Origin: Candidatus Endonucleibacter sp. (ex Gigantidas childressi)
GTDB taxonomy: Bacteria; Pseudomonadota; Gammaproteobacteria; Pseudomonadales; Endozoicomonadaceae
Assembly (NCBI GenBank): GCA_030674875.1
Contig: JASXSU010000001.1
Coordinates: forward strand, 496,001-560,000
Direction: 5' to 3'
Length of the DNA stretch: 64,000 nucleotides
Within the stretch, counting starts at the first letter, position 1. Each line of letters begins with the position of its first letter. This document shows, in pieces, positions 18,086-28,074 of the stretch. The position numbers and the translations under genes are program-made. Under the pieces are notes generated by a model. It had not been told where the DNA came from, ran no database searches, and was given only the letters and a program-made list of their open reading frames with translations.

Positions 18086-21000
18086 ATGCCAAAACGTACA
18101 GATATAAAAAGCATTCTTATTCTGGGTGCTGGCCCAATTGTTATTGGTCAGGCTTGTGAATTTGATTACTCTGGAGCTCAAGCCTGTAAAGCTCTCAGAG
18201 AAGAAGGATACCGGGTGGTTTTGGTGAATTCAAATCCGGCTACGATTATGACCGATCCCTGCATGGCTGATGTCACCTATATTGAGCCCATTCGCTGGGA
18301 GACTGTAGAGAACATAATCAAAAACGAAATGCCTGATGCAATTCTCCCTACTATGGGTGGGCAAACAGCGCTGAATTGTGCGCTTGACCTTTCCCGTAAA
18401 GGAGTTTTGGCTAAGCATAAAGTTGAGATGATTGGCGCAACCCATGCAGCTATAGATAAAGCGGAAGATCGCGAGCTTTTTGGTCAAGCTATGGATAATA
18501 TTGGTCTGGCGACACCGCTCTCAGGTATTGTTCATTCCATAGATTCTGCTTTTACAGTATTGGAAAAAGTAGGTTTTCCTTGCATTATAAGACCTTCCTT
18601 CACGATGGGTGGCTCAGGAGGGGGGATTGCCTATAACCGTAATGAGTTCAAGGAAATCTGTCAGAGAGGGCTTGATCTTTCACCAACTAATGAGTTGTTA
18701 ATTGATGAGTCTTTAATTGGATGGAAAGAATATGAAATGGAAGTTGTTCGTGATAAAAATGACAATTGCATTATTGTTTGCTCCATTGAAAATATTGACC
18801 CTATGGGGGTTCATACAGGAGACTCCATCACGGTTGCTCCAGCTCAAACGTTAACAGATAAAGAGTATCAGGTTCTTCGAAATGCTTCTTTGGCAGTATT
18901 ACGCGAGATTGGCGTTGAAACTGGTGGCTCTAACGTTCAGTTTGGTATCTGCCCAGATTCAGGCCGTATGGTTGTTATTGAAATGAACCCGAGGGTTTCT
19001 CGCTCATCGGCGCTGGCATCGAAAGCAACCGGATTCCCCATTGCTAAAATTGCAGCTAAATTGGCAGTGGGATATACCTTGGATGAATTGCAAAATGAAA
19101 TTACTGATTGCGTAGTGCCTGCTTCATTTGAGCCTTCTATTGACTACGTTGTTACCAAAGTTCCACGCTTTGCTTTTGAGAAATTTCCTGAGGCAAATGA
19201 TCGTCTGACCGTACAAATGAAGTCAGTAGGTGAGGTCATGGCTATTGGCCGCACATTCCAGGAGTCTATTCAAAAAGCTCTGCGGGGGCTGGAAACAGGT
19301 GTTGCCGGTTTTAATCCTATTGCTGATCTCAATGCAGAAGGTGTTTGTGAGGTAATAAGAGCAGAACTGGTTGCTCCCGGAGCTGACCGAATTTATTATG
19401 TTGCTGATGCCTTTAGAGCGGGAATGACTCTGGAGGATGTTTTTTCTGCCTGTAAAATTGACCCATGGTTCTTAGAAAATATTCAGGATATTGTTCAGGA
19501 AGAACAGGCACTGATGCAGCAAAATATGGCAGATTTGAGCAAAGAAAAACTGTTCAACTTAAAGCAAAAAGGATTTAGTGATCTGCGCTTATCTCAATTA
19601 TTGAATGTGAGTGAGCATGAGATACGAAGCTATCGGCTTGATCAAAATATAAGGCCTGTGTATAAACGGGTTGACTCCTGTGGTGCTGAGTTTTCTTCAA
19701 CTACGGCTTATATGTATTCCACCTATGAAGAAGAGTGTGAAGCTAGGCCTTCGGATCGTAAAAAAATAATGGTTCTCGGTGGTGGCCCCAACCGTATTGG
19801 TCAGGGTATAGAATTTGACTATTGCTGTGTGCATGCAGCAATGGCTGCTAAGGAAGATGGTTTTGAAACCATCATGGTTAACTGTAATCCTGAAACGGTA
19901 TCTACTGATTATGATACGTCAGATATTCTTTATTTTGAACCTGTGACTCTTGAAGATGTATTAGCCATTGCCCATGTGGAAAAGCCGTTTGGTGTTATTG
20001 TTCAATATGGAGGGCAAACGCCTCTTAAGCTTGCACGGAAACTTGAGATGGAAGGCCTACCGATAATAGGGACAAGTCCAGAAGCTATTGACCAGGCGGA
20101 AGATCGTGAGCGATTTCAGAAAATAATTTCTCGTCTAGGCTTGCTGCAGCCAGCAAATGCTACCGCTAGATCATGTAAGGATACTGTTAATCAAGCTGAA
20201 ATAATAGGCTATCCGCTGATTGTTAGGCCATCTTATGTGCTGGGTGGTCGAGCTATGGAAATAGTTACTTGTCGAGATCAGCTAAATCGCTACATCAGAG
20301 AAACAATTCAAGTTTCTAGCGATAGTCCAGTATCACTGGATTCATTTCTAAGCCATGCGGTGGAGGTTGATATTGATGCTATCTGCGATGGTCAGCAAGT
20401 AGTGATTGGCGCAATTATGCAGCATATTGAGCAGGCGGGTATTCACTCCGGTGATTCAGGTTGTTCATTGCCACCTTATAGCTTAAGTCACAGAGTTCAG
20501 GATGAAATTCGTCGACAGGTCACTATCATGGCGATGGAACTGGGTGTTATTGGTTTAATGAATGTTCAGCTTGCTATCCAAGATGATGAAATCTACGTTA
20601 TAGAGGTGAATCCAAGAGCATCAAGAACAGTGCCATTTGTATCTAAGAGTATTGGCTATTCACTGGCAAAATTAGCAGCAAAGGTTATGATGGGAAAAAC
20701 TTTGGCTGAGATTGGTTTTACAAAAGAAATTATACCACCCTACTTCTGTGTAAAAGAAGCTATATTTCCATTTGATAAATTCCCAAATGTTGATCCAATT
20801 CCCGGGCCTGAAATGAAGTCTACAGGCGAAGTCATGGGGGTTGGTGCTTCCTTTCCGGAAGCGTATCATAAAGCGCAGTTAGCTGCTAAAATGCAGTTGC
20901 CGCGAGAAGGGCGAGTCATTATGAGCATTAGAGACGTTGATAAGCCTGAAGTTCCTATGCTTGCAAGGTTGTTAATGGATACAGGTTTTGAGTTATTTGC

Positions 21001-21298
21001 AACCAAAGGTACGGCTAAAACTATAGAAGAGGCAGGTTTGCCGGTGACAGCAATCAATAAAGTTAAAGAAGGTAGGCCTCATTTGGTTGACATGATTGTT
21101 AACGGTGAGATAGCCTTCGTTGTTAATACTACGGATAGTCGTCAGGCTATTTCTGACTCCTATACTATCCGTCGTTCTGCCCTCACTAATGAAGTACTTT
21201 ATACCACCACTATGGCTGGGGCTGAGGCTATTGCTAGGGCCATTGCTTTTGGGTCGGAAAATACTGTCAGGCGACTGCAGGATTTATACCCACATTAA
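18086..21298 (+). CDS. carB: Carbamoyl-phosphate synthase large subunit
   Basis: 1070 residues, full length. Two homologous ATP-grasp halves: the first opens [22 protein letters not shown], the second opens [21 protein letters not shown] at about residue 560. Each has the metal-binding ExNPR motif ([34 protein letters not shown]). The C-terminal MGS-like allosteric domain begins near residue 930 ([20 protein letters not shown]). It makes carbamoyl phosphate from bicarbonate, ATP and ammonia. SD AAGGAG lies upstream of the start. Confidence 0.98.
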   Translation: MPKRTDIKSILILGAGPIVIGQACEFDYSGAQACKALREEGYRVVLVNSNPATIMTDPCMADVTYIEPIRWETVENIIKNEMPDAILPTMGGQTALNCALDLSRKGVLAKHKVEMIGATHAAIDKAEDRELFGQAMDNIGLATPLSGIVHSIDSAFTVLEKVGFPCIIRPSFTMGGSGGGIAYNRNEFKEICQRGLDLSPTNELLIDESLIGWKEYEMEVVRDKNDNCIIVCSIENIDPMGVHTGDSITVAPAQTLTDKEYQVLRNASLAVLREIGVETGGSNVQFGICPDSGRMVVIEMNPRVSRSSALASKATGFPIAKIAAKLAVGYTLDELQNEITDCVVPASFEPSIDYVVTKVPRFAFEKFPEANDRLTVQMKSVGEVMAIGRTFQESIQKALRGLETGVAGFNPIADLNAEGVCEVIRAELVAPGADRIYYVADAFRAGMTLEDVFSACKIDPWFLENIQDIVQEEQALMQQNMADLSKEKLFNLKQKGFSDLRLSQLLNVSEHEIRSYRLDQNIRPVYKRVDSCGAEFSSTTAYMYSTYEEECEARPSDRKKIMVLGGGPNRIGQGIEFDYCCVHAAMAAKEDGFETIMVNCNPETVSTDYDTSDILYFEPVTLEDVLAIAHVEKPFGVIVQYGGQTPLKLARKLEMEGLPIIGTSPEAIDQAEDRERFQKIISRLGLLQPANATARSCKDTVNQAEIIGYPLIVRPSYVLGGRAMEIVTCRDQLNRYIRETIQVSSDSPVSLDSFLSHAVEVDIDAICDGQQVVIGAIMQHIEQAGIHSGDSGCSLPPYSLSHRVQDEIRRQVTIMAMELGVIGLMNVQLAIQDDEIYVIEVNPRASRTVPFVSKSIGYSLAKLAAKVMMGKTLAEIGFTKEIIPPYFCVKEAIFPFDKFPNVDPIPGPEMKSTGEVMGVGASFPEAYHKAQLAAKMQLPREGRVIMSIRDVDKPEVPMLARLLMDTGFELFATKGTAKTIEEAGLPVTAINKVKEGRPHLVDMIVNGEIAFVVNTTDSRQAISDSYTIRRSALTNEVLYTTTMAGAEAIARAIAFGSENTVRRLQDLYPH

Positions 21299-21370
21299 CT
21301 GGAAATAACGGCTGAGAATATGGAAGTATGTACAGACGCTCCGCTAGCTTAAAAAGCAATACAGTCTCTT

Positions 21371-21475
21371 TCTATCCCTATTACCCTTTAAGGCGTGTAG
21401 TTGGCCCACCCCAATCACCGACACCTTCAATGGTAACGGGTATATACTAGTTACCATTGAAGGTCATGATAGTCA
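21371..21475. repeat. Shortened B-type repeat plus stub
   Basis: tctatccctattacccttta opens it and ACACCTTCAATGGTAACGGGTATA closes it at 21444, with the core largely deleted. A second left end (ctagttaccattgaaggtc) follows at once. It lies upstream of greA. Confidence 0.7.
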
Positions 21476-21579
21476 GTAATCACCATATTTTGGGTGATAT
21501 TATCTACATATACGATAGGTGGGTATGCGAATCAATAATATTTTTTAGGATTTTTTATGTTTTATCAAGGTAAGAGTAA

Positions 21580-22056
21580 ATGAGTCGAGTTCCGATGACT
21601 GTAGAGGGTGAAAAAGCCCTACGTGAAGAGCTAGTTCAGTTAAAGAGTGTTGAGCGCCCACAGATCTCTCAGGCTATTGCTGAAGCAAGAGAGCTGGGGG
21701 ATCTTAAGGAAAATGCAGAGTATCATGCGGCTCGTGAGCAGCAAGGCTTTGTTGAGGCGCGCATTCAGGATATTGAAGCAAAACTTTCTCACGCTCAAGT
21801 GATTGATATATCTACTATCAAGGAGGCAGGGAGGGTTATTTTTGGTGCTAGCGTCCAGTTAATAAACCTAGATAATGAGCAAAGTGTGAGCTATAGAATT
21901 GTGGGTGATGACGAAGCTAACCTTAAAAACAATAAGATTTCTGTGAGCTCACCCATTGCCCGTGCCTTAATTGGTAAAGAGGAGGGTGATACTGTTGTTG
22001 TAACTACACCTTCAGGCAAGATTGAGTATGAAATAGATAAGGTTAGGCACGTTTAA
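21580..22056 (+). CDS. greA: Transcription elongation factor GreA
   Basis: 158 residues. Stimulates cleavage of backtracked transcripts in RNA polymerase. N-terminal coiled coil with [15 protein letters not shown], the tip [15 protein letters not shown] (acidic residues that enter the secondary channel), then the FKBP-like C-terminal domain with [14 protein letters not shown]. It follows carB, the usual order. Confidence 0.97.
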   Translation: MSRVPMTVEGEKALREELVQLKSVERPQISQAIAEARELGDLKENAEYHAAREQQGFVEARIQDIEAKLSHAQVIDISTIKEAGRVIFGASVQLINLDNEQSVSYRIVGDDEANLKNNKISVSSPIARALIGKEEGDTVVVTTPSGKIEYEIDKVRHV

Positions 22057-22149
22057 GAAAGAAGGCTTCATTAACACTTTGTACTAGTACTGCGTGTATA
22101 AATAGCGAGATCAGTATGTTGTGGTTGTATACGGTGGTTGTTTAAATCA

Positions 22150-22260
22150 TATACCTATGAGCGTGTTGGCTACACTCATTCACTCCAATTCCCTACTGTT
22201 TGTACGTAATTGGAGCTTCATGTTTGCCGCCGAGTTACACCTTCAATGGTAACGAGTATA
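22150..22260. repeat. B-type repeat abutting the glgP stop
   Basis: Ends TACACCTTCAATGGTAACGAGTATA at 22260, two bases from the glgP stop codon (22263-22265). It may serve as the 3' end structure of glgP. Confidence 0.75.
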
Positions 22261-22262
22261 TA

Positions 22263-24719
22263 TCACGCCATATTCCAGATGGTTTTAGCGTAATCCATAA
22301 CTGAGCGATCTGAGGAAAATTTTCCCATTGAAGCCGTATTGAGTATCGCCATTTTCCACCATTGCGGTTGATCTTTCCAAGCTTCAACAATACGCTGATG
22401 CGCATCAGCGTAAGCAGCAAAATCAGCCAGAGTTAAAAAGTAATCACCTCTGTCCAACAACGACTCCACAAGAGGGCGAAACGCCGTACATTCTTCTGGG
22501 CATAAATCGTCCGAGGCAAGCCAATCAATAGCTGTTTTTAACTGCTCGGAGCGATTATATAAGTCTCTTGGGTTATAGCCTCTATGCCGTAACTCATTCA
22601 CTTGCTCAACAGTCATGCCAAAAATGAAAATATTATCTTCACCTACTTCTTCTGCAATTTCAACATTTGCTCCGTCTAGTGTGCCAATCGTAAGCGCCCC
22701 ATTCAAGGCTAGCTTCATGTTACCAGTACCGGATGCTTCAAAACCTGCGGTAGAAATTTGTTCCGACACATTAGCTGCGGGAATAATTTTTTCCGCTAGA
22801 CTTACGCGATAATTTGGCAGGAAGGCGATTTTCAATTTACCATGTATTCGACGATCATTATTAACTCGTGCAGCCAAACAATTGATGGCATGAATAATAG
22901 TTTTTGCTACTTTATAGCCTGGTGCAGCCTTGGCCCCAAAAATAAAGACTCTTTGAGGAACGTCTGTATTTGGATTTGCTAGCAATTGTTTATAGAGCAC
23001 CATAATATGCAATAAATTCATTTGCTGACGCTTATATTCATGCAGGCGCTTAATCTGTACGTCAAAAATGGCGTCAGGATTAATTTCAACATTACATAAT
23101 TCTTTAATCACCGCAGTTAAGCGACATTTATTATTTCGTTTAACCTCGGCAAAACGTTTTTGGAATGAGGTATTATCTGCATAGCTACGAAGCTGCTCTA
23201 ACATGGAGAGATCGCTACGCCAATCACCCTTAATAGTCTCATCAATCAGGCTTGCCAGGCCAGGATTACAGTGTGCAAGCCAACGTCTCGGAGTTACACC
23301 ATTAGTTATATTTACAAACTTGCTTGGCCACATTTTATGAAACTCGGGAAAAAGCTGCTCCCGGATTAATCGTGAGTGCAGCTCAGCAACACCGTTTACT
23401 TTATGGCTGCATATTACAGATAAATACGCCATTAAAACCATTTGTTCATCACCAGGTTTTTCTGGTTCTTCTATTATAGATAATCGTCGTTTAATCTGGT
23501 CATCACCTGGCCACATAGCGGTAACTTCATCATTCAAAAAATGGAAGTTGATCAGATGAATAAGTTGCATATGTCTTGGTAATACTTTACTAACAAGGCC
23601 TACAGGCCATTTCTCTAAAGCTTCTGGAAGCAATGTATGATTGGTATAGCTAAATATTTTCCTGCAAACATCTAATGCTTTATAAAAGACAAAACCTTCA
23701 TTATCAATAAGAATTCTCATCAACTCAGGTACAGCAATGGCAGGGTGGGTATCATTCAGTTGAATTGTTATTTTATCAGTAAAATATTCCCAGCCAGTAT
23801 TTTCAAGCTTATAACGATCAATCAAGTCCGCCAAGGAGCAGGCTACAAAAAAGTACTGCTGAATCAACCTGAGTGCCTTACCCTGATAGTGGTTATCATT
23901 AGGGTAAAGAACTTGACTAATATTTTCTGCTTCAACTTCTCTTGATCTTGAGTCCTGATATCGGCCTGCATCAAAACTGGTAAGATCAAAACCACTAGTT
24001 GCACGTCCCTCCCAGAGACGTAGGATGTTAACTGTATCAGTGTTATAGCCAGTAATGGGGATATCCCAAGGTATGCCATCAATCTCTACTGCGTCATCCC
24101 ATGATGCGTTGCCATCACTCTCATTGACGCATCCGTAGAGTTTAACCGTTTGTTTACGCATAGGGCGTTCAATGCCAGATGGGCAGCCATTTTCGCGCCA
24201 AATATCTGGGCTTTCAACCTGTCTACCGCCAGCAAAACTTTGTTTAAATAATCCAAACCTATAATTGATCCCGTAGCCAAATGCGGGCAAGTTTAGTGTT
24301 GTCAATGAGTCCATAAAACAAGCTGCAAGTCGACCTAGTCCTCCATTGCCTAGACCTGGGTCTGCTTCTTGCTCCAATACGTCAACCAATCTGAATCCGT
24401 TTTTTGCTAAAGCATCTTCAGCGTGTTTATATATGCCCAGATTATGTAGGTTATTACCCAGTAATCGCCCAACAAGGAACTCGAGTGAAAAATAATAGAC
24501 CCTGCGCGTTTTCTCTGATTGTTCTTTTTTACGAGTTAATCTAGTCTTTTCTAGAGTAATATCTCTGGTTACTAGGCTTAGAGCCTCCCAGTATTCATTT
24601 GCACCAGCCTCATCAGGATAAACTCCCAAAGATTGCTCCAAATGACGACAAATACTTTCTTCTATCTGTGAAGCACTCAGCAGCTTATCCATATTAATAT
24701 CGGCCTGAACTGTACTCAT
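22263..24719 (-). CDS. glgP: Glycogen phosphorylase
   Basis: 818 residues, normal length. Releases glucose-1-phosphate from alpha-1,4-glucan ends. Conserved YFSLEFLVGRLLGNNL near the N-terminus, DPGLGNGGLGRLAACF, QLNDTHPAIAVPELMR, QIKRLHEYKRQQMN, and the PLP site EASGTGNMKLALNGALTIGT. RBS GAGGG lies upstream of ATG 24719. It is the last gene of the minus-strand glycogen cluster and is bracketed by repeats: a B copy after the stop and an A+B pair 13 bp before the start, so its own promoter must lie within or beyond that pair. Confidence 0.97.
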   Translation of the reverse strand: MSTVQADINMDKLLSASQIEESICRHLEQSLGVYPDEAGANEYWEALSLVTRDITLEKTRLTRKKEQSEKTRRVYYFSLEFLVGRLLGNNLHNLGIYKHAEDALAKNGFRLVDVLEQEADPGLGNGGLGRLAACFMDSLTTLNLPAFGYGINYRFGLFKQSFAGGRQVESPDIWRENGCPSGIERPMRKQTVKLYGCVNESDGNASWDDAVEIDGIPWDIPITGYNTDTVNILRLWEGRATSGFDLTSFDAGRYQDSRSREVEAENISQVLYPNDNHYQGKALRLIQQYFFVACSLADLIDRYKLENTGWEYFTDKITIQLNDTHPAIAVPELMRILIDNEGFVFYKALDVCRKIFSYTNHTLLPEALEKWPVGLVSKVLPRHMQLIHLINFHFLNDEVTAMWPGDDQIKRRLSIIEEPEKPGDEQMVLMAYLSVICSHKVNGVAELHSRLIREQLFPEFHKMWPSKFVNITNGVTPRRWLAHCNPGLASLIDETIKGDWRSDLSMLEQLRSYADNTSFQKRFAEVKRNNKCRLTAVIKELCNVEINPDAIFDVQIKRLHEYKRQQMNLLHIMVLYKQLLANPNTDVPQRVFIFGAKAAPGYKVAKTIIHAINCLAARVNNDRRIHGKLKIAFLPNYRVSLAEKIIPAANVSEQISTAGFEASGTGNMKLALNGALTIGTLDGANVEIAEEVGEDNIFIFGMTVEQVNELRHRGYNPRDLYNRSEQLKTAIDWLASDDLCPEECTAFRPLVESLLDRGDYFLTLADFAAYADAHQRIVEAWKDQPQWWKMAILNTASMGKFSSDRSVMDYAKTIWNMA

Positions 24720-24732
24720 ATTGTTATCCCTC

Positions 24733-24860
24733 TATACCCGTCGCCTTTCAATCTGCTACGTTGTTGGCTGCGCTCGCTCACCTCGATCACCTACTACTCG
24801 TAGGACCATGGGGCTTCGCTTACTTGCCGCCTAGTAGCAACTTGAAATCCTTTGGGTATA
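24733..24860. repeat. A-type repeat, near-intact (reference copy)
   Basis: 128 bp, TATACCCGTCGCCTTTCAAT to AACTTGAAATCCTTTGGGTATA, with the core GATCACCTACTACTCGTAGG. It ends 13 bp before the glgP start codon. Confidence 0.9.
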
Positions 24861-24989
24861 TACCAATACCAGTGAAGGTGTTAGTAGGCGACAAGCGAGA
24901 TAATCCCTGTGATCCTAAGGGTAGTAAGTGATTGGGGTGAATGAGGAGCAGTTAACACCCCACCACCCTTTCAATGGTAATAAGTATAA
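24859..24989. repeat. B-type repeat adjoining the A copy
   Basis: Shares the TATA boundary with the preceding A copy and runs TATACCAATACCAGTGAAGG to CCCTTTCAATGGTAATAAGTATA, with the core in reverse orientation. The remaining ~260 bp to malQ hold no gene. Confidence 0.85.
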
Positions 24990-25253
24990 ACGTCACAAGA
25001 CGGCTAATTATACCTAGTTTTTTTATATGGTAATTGTGCGCAACTACTTTGTTGAGGCAGATAATCATAGAAAATGGTGTCCATAAAATATATGAATCAT
25101 CAACAACCTTGAATTTCTAAACTCATTACAGCCCAAGCCGTTAACGCCGCTCCTGCTTTATATGTCCGTTTCCTCTTGATGCTGTGAGGTTGTTGACTGC
25201 TGTTATTCATATAATCAATGGAGACTGATATAGAAATCGTCCGCAAGTTATAT

Positions 25254-27452
25254 TCAAGACTTTCTTATCTCCGAAATGTTTTTTAGAAGTGACTGACTAA
25301 TAGGCATGTCTAGCAACTCAGAAAAGTCTTGTGGTAGACGGCGTTGCCAGTTTGGGTACTCAATACTCGTACCTGGGACATTGACAGGAGTATCAAGTTC
25401 AAGCATATCTTCCAGTTGAATAACGGTGATTTTGGATTCAGTTTTGGCGAGATAATAATGAATTTTCTCCATCAGGTCTCGAGTGTACCCCATAGTAGCA
25501 ATATCGTTGGGATCAATATTGCAGGGAGTCTCACCAATATATTTTAACGTGCTGAGCAGAGCGATCTTGTTATTATGGCGGTGACCCTTTTCACTCAAGG
25601 CCTTGGTAACGCTATAAATTCCCAGAGACTCTAGTAAATCTATATCATTGCAGTTCCACCATGATTTCAGGGTGGGAGTATCATGATTTGAAATACAAGT
25701 CATCGCTCTTGATTTATAGTTTTCCGGAGGTATGAAATTTTTGCCTTGGCAGGAAAACAAAACTACTTCATTGGAATAACAAAAAAAAGACTTCAGCTTG
25801 TCTTTAACTTCCTCTGGTACTGTTCCAAGATCTTCGCCAAGAATTAAGCATTGGTGGCGACGACTTTCTAGTTTTATAATACCTAGCATGTCATCCAGAG
25901 AATAATTTACATAAACTCCAGCATTGGCTGTTTTGTTGATAGGACACCACCAGAGTCTAAGCAGCCCCGCCACATGGTCTATGCGAAGGGCTCCGCAGTG
26001 CTGCATGTTGGCGCGAACCATCGCAATAAAGGGCGTATAGTGACTGTTATAAAGTGTAACGGGATTGAAGGGTGGAAGTCCCCAGTTCTGACCCTGTGGC
26101 GCTAAGCCGTCGGGCGGGGCACCGACACTAGCATTTAAACAGTAATATTTCTGGTCTAACCAAACGTCAGCTCCTTCTCGATCAGCACCAACAGCCAAGT
26201 CTCGGTAGATACCAACACTCATTCCAGCTTTCACAGCAGCCTGTTGAGCTTCTTCTAGCTGACTGTCAGCTAACCATTGCAGCCATGTATAATATAAAAT
26301 CCTATCTTTATGATTGCGAGCAAAAGCTTTTACTTCTTTGGTATCTGGCTTTTGAAAAGCCTCAGGCCAACAGCTCCAGCCGCAGCTATTAACATCCTCG
26401 GCCCTAAAGTGCTCAAAAAGGGCTTCGTAAAGTGCGTGCTGTTCAAGGCACGTCCCACAGGCTTTACGAAAATGATCAAACTCTTTACCTTTTGTGCTTT
26501 TAGTTAACCAGTGATGTTCATTGAAATGAATAAAAAGCTGCTCTAGCATGTCAAATTTGAGTGAAGCTACTAACGGATAGTCAACATATTCTGCCATCCT
26601 TGCAGTATTACGTTGTTTGTGGAAATTTTGGTCATCAAGCTTTTGTCGTACATATTCACACTCTTCGAATCCTTCAACTGCGGTTACATCTATATACAAT
26701 GGATTAATATACTTTCGGCTGGAAGGACTGTAGGGGCTGCAGTGTTGTGGATTGCTAGGATACAATGCGTGAATTGGATTTAGGCCAATAATATCAACCC
26801 CTTTTTCGCCTAAAGCTGTTACCATTTTTTTTAAATCAGTGAAATCACCTATGCCCCAGTTTTCATGGCTTCGGACTGTATAGAGCTGAATGCTTACACC
26901 CAATATTTTGTTGCCTCTAGCTAACGCTTCTTGCTCGTAACATGTGGGCGGTACAACAATCAGCTGACAGGGATGGTTATGTTTGCGGTGTTTCAGATAT
27001 AGCCTATGATAGCCTTGTGGTAAATTATCTGGTAGGATCATGTTTAATTTGAGCATATCCTTGCCATTTATTTTTTTACTTGCAAGAACAGTCAGTAAGT
27101 TAAGTTCAACTTTAAATGTCTTTCGTTGACCTGATTCAAGCTCAATTTCTCCCTTCAGGATTTTTTTTGGAGAGTTGGCTGGTACATATATGGGTACAAC
27201 AAGCTCTTCGCCTTGATGCATTACTTTTACTGGTGGCAGCACATCCTGCCATTTATCATTACAGTGTTTCTCAATGGCCTGATCTGTCTTTTTCTCACTG
27301 CTAACATCAAGACCCATTGCTTCAAGTATTGGAGCTTGACGCTCACTGGTCATGTGGACAGTGTTTCCTTCCAAGTTTAGGTACTGAGTAGTTATGCCAC
27401 ATAATCTGGCTAGTTCGTTGATTTTTTCACTACTTGCAATAGGCATTACCAA
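25254..27452 (-). CDS. malQ: 4-alpha-glucanotransferase (amylomaltase)
   Basis: 732 residues, GH77 family. Transfers maltodextrin segments between chains, joining phosphorylase products back to usable glucans. Motifs: GIGDFTDLKKMV, nucleophile region ALRIDHVAGLLRLWW, acid/base ILGEDLGTVPEEV, and SNHDTPTLKSWWN. An extended N-terminal beta domain (about 140 residues) is present, as in E. coli-type MalQ. Divided from the upstream glg genes by an autotransporter gene and IS debris. Confidence 0.95.
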   Translation of the reverse strand: MVMPIASSEKINELARLCGITTQYLNLEGNTVHMTSERQAPILEAMGLDVSSEKKTDQAIEKHCNDKWQDVLPPVKVMHQGEELVVPIYVPANSPKKILKGEIELESGQRKTFKVELNLLTVLASKKINGKDMLKLNMILPDNLPQGYHRLYLKHRKHNHPCQLIVVPPTCYEQEALARGNKILGVSIQLYTVRSHENWGIGDFTDLKKMVTALGEKGVDIIGLNPIHALYPSNPQHCSPYSPSSRKYINPLYIDVTAVEGFEECEYVRQKLDDQNFHKQRNTARMAEYVDYPLVASLKFDMLEQLFIHFNEHHWLTKSTKGKEFDHFRKACGTCLEQHALYEALFEHFRAEDVNSCGWSCWPEAFQKPDTKEVKAFARNHKDRILYYTWLQWLADSQLEEAQQAAVKAGMSVGIYRDLAVGADREGADVWLDQKYYCLNASVGAPPDGLAPQGQNWGLPPFNPVTLYNSHYTPFIAMVRANMQHCGALRIDHVAGLLRLWWCPINKTANAGVYVNYSLDDMLGIIKLESRRHQCLILGEDLGTVPEEVKDKLKSFFCYSNEVVLFSCQGKNFIPPENYKSRAMTCISNHDTPTLKSWWNCNDIDLLESLGIYSVTKALSEKGHRHNNKIALLSTLKYIGETPCNIDPNDIATMGYTRDLMEKIHYYLAKTESKITVIQLEDMLELDTPVNVPGTSIEYPNWQRRLPQDFSELLDMPISQSLLKNISEIRKS

Positions 27453-27597
27453 GGCTCCTTATTTATAAATTTTAGGTGTTCTGGTTCCAGCATAAACCGA
27501 GCCATAGGAAGATAAACCAAGTTACCATGCTCAAGTGAATTATGAAATATGCAAAGAATTTCTTTATTTCCCCTATAGAGTTGGCTTTTTCTCATAC

Positions 27598-27772
27598 GCG
27601 GATTCAAATACCAAGTGCATCACAGCTTAAGCTGCTAACGCAGCCCTTTGTTCACCCATTATCAGGGCGGGTGTTTTGAAATTAAAATCTTTTCTTGGCC
27701 GATAATTAAGCCGCATCAATGCTCGCTTCACCTCTATCTGACCGACCTTCTTGAAGCCTGTATTCTTTTCTT
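27598..27772 (-). mobile_element. IS30-family 3' end fragment
   Basis: Starts GCGGATTCAAATACCAAGTG (the right inverted repeat read in reverse) and contains the reverse complement of the last ~45 codons of the transposase. The rest of the element is absent. Confidence 0.85.
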
Positions 27773-27926
27773 TAGGTAAGATATGAGGTTATTGCTAATA
27801 ACTGACTTGCGAGCAATCATGCTACTTTTCTGGCATAAAAGAAAGTTGCACGCAAAGTTAGGCAGCGCAAATTATAGGTGTGAGTCAGTGTAGGGGGTAG
27901 AGGTGTCTAGAAATACCGGTAGGAAT

Positions 27927-28045
27927 TATACTTATTCTCTTTGTAAATGTGGAGCTGGTGGCTGCTCTCATTTACCCCCAATCACCTACTACTTAAGGGG
28001 TCATGGGGCTTGCTTATTCATACCTCTAATGGTAACGGCTAAAGG
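27927..28045. repeat. Decayed B-type repeat
   Basis: tatacttattctctttgtaa at the left, core caatcacctactacttaagg, right end tacctctaatggtaacgg. It lies just after the autotransporter stop. Confidence 0.65.
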
Positions 28046-28074
28046 CTGTGATGCGCTTTAAGTTAGAGCATTAG

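Noticed and set aside
24733-24989. CRISPR array or tandem gene-regulatory array
   Set aside because: The adjacent A and B copies differ at their ends, are not spaced by unique spacers and recur singly elsewhere; they are dispersed repeats.
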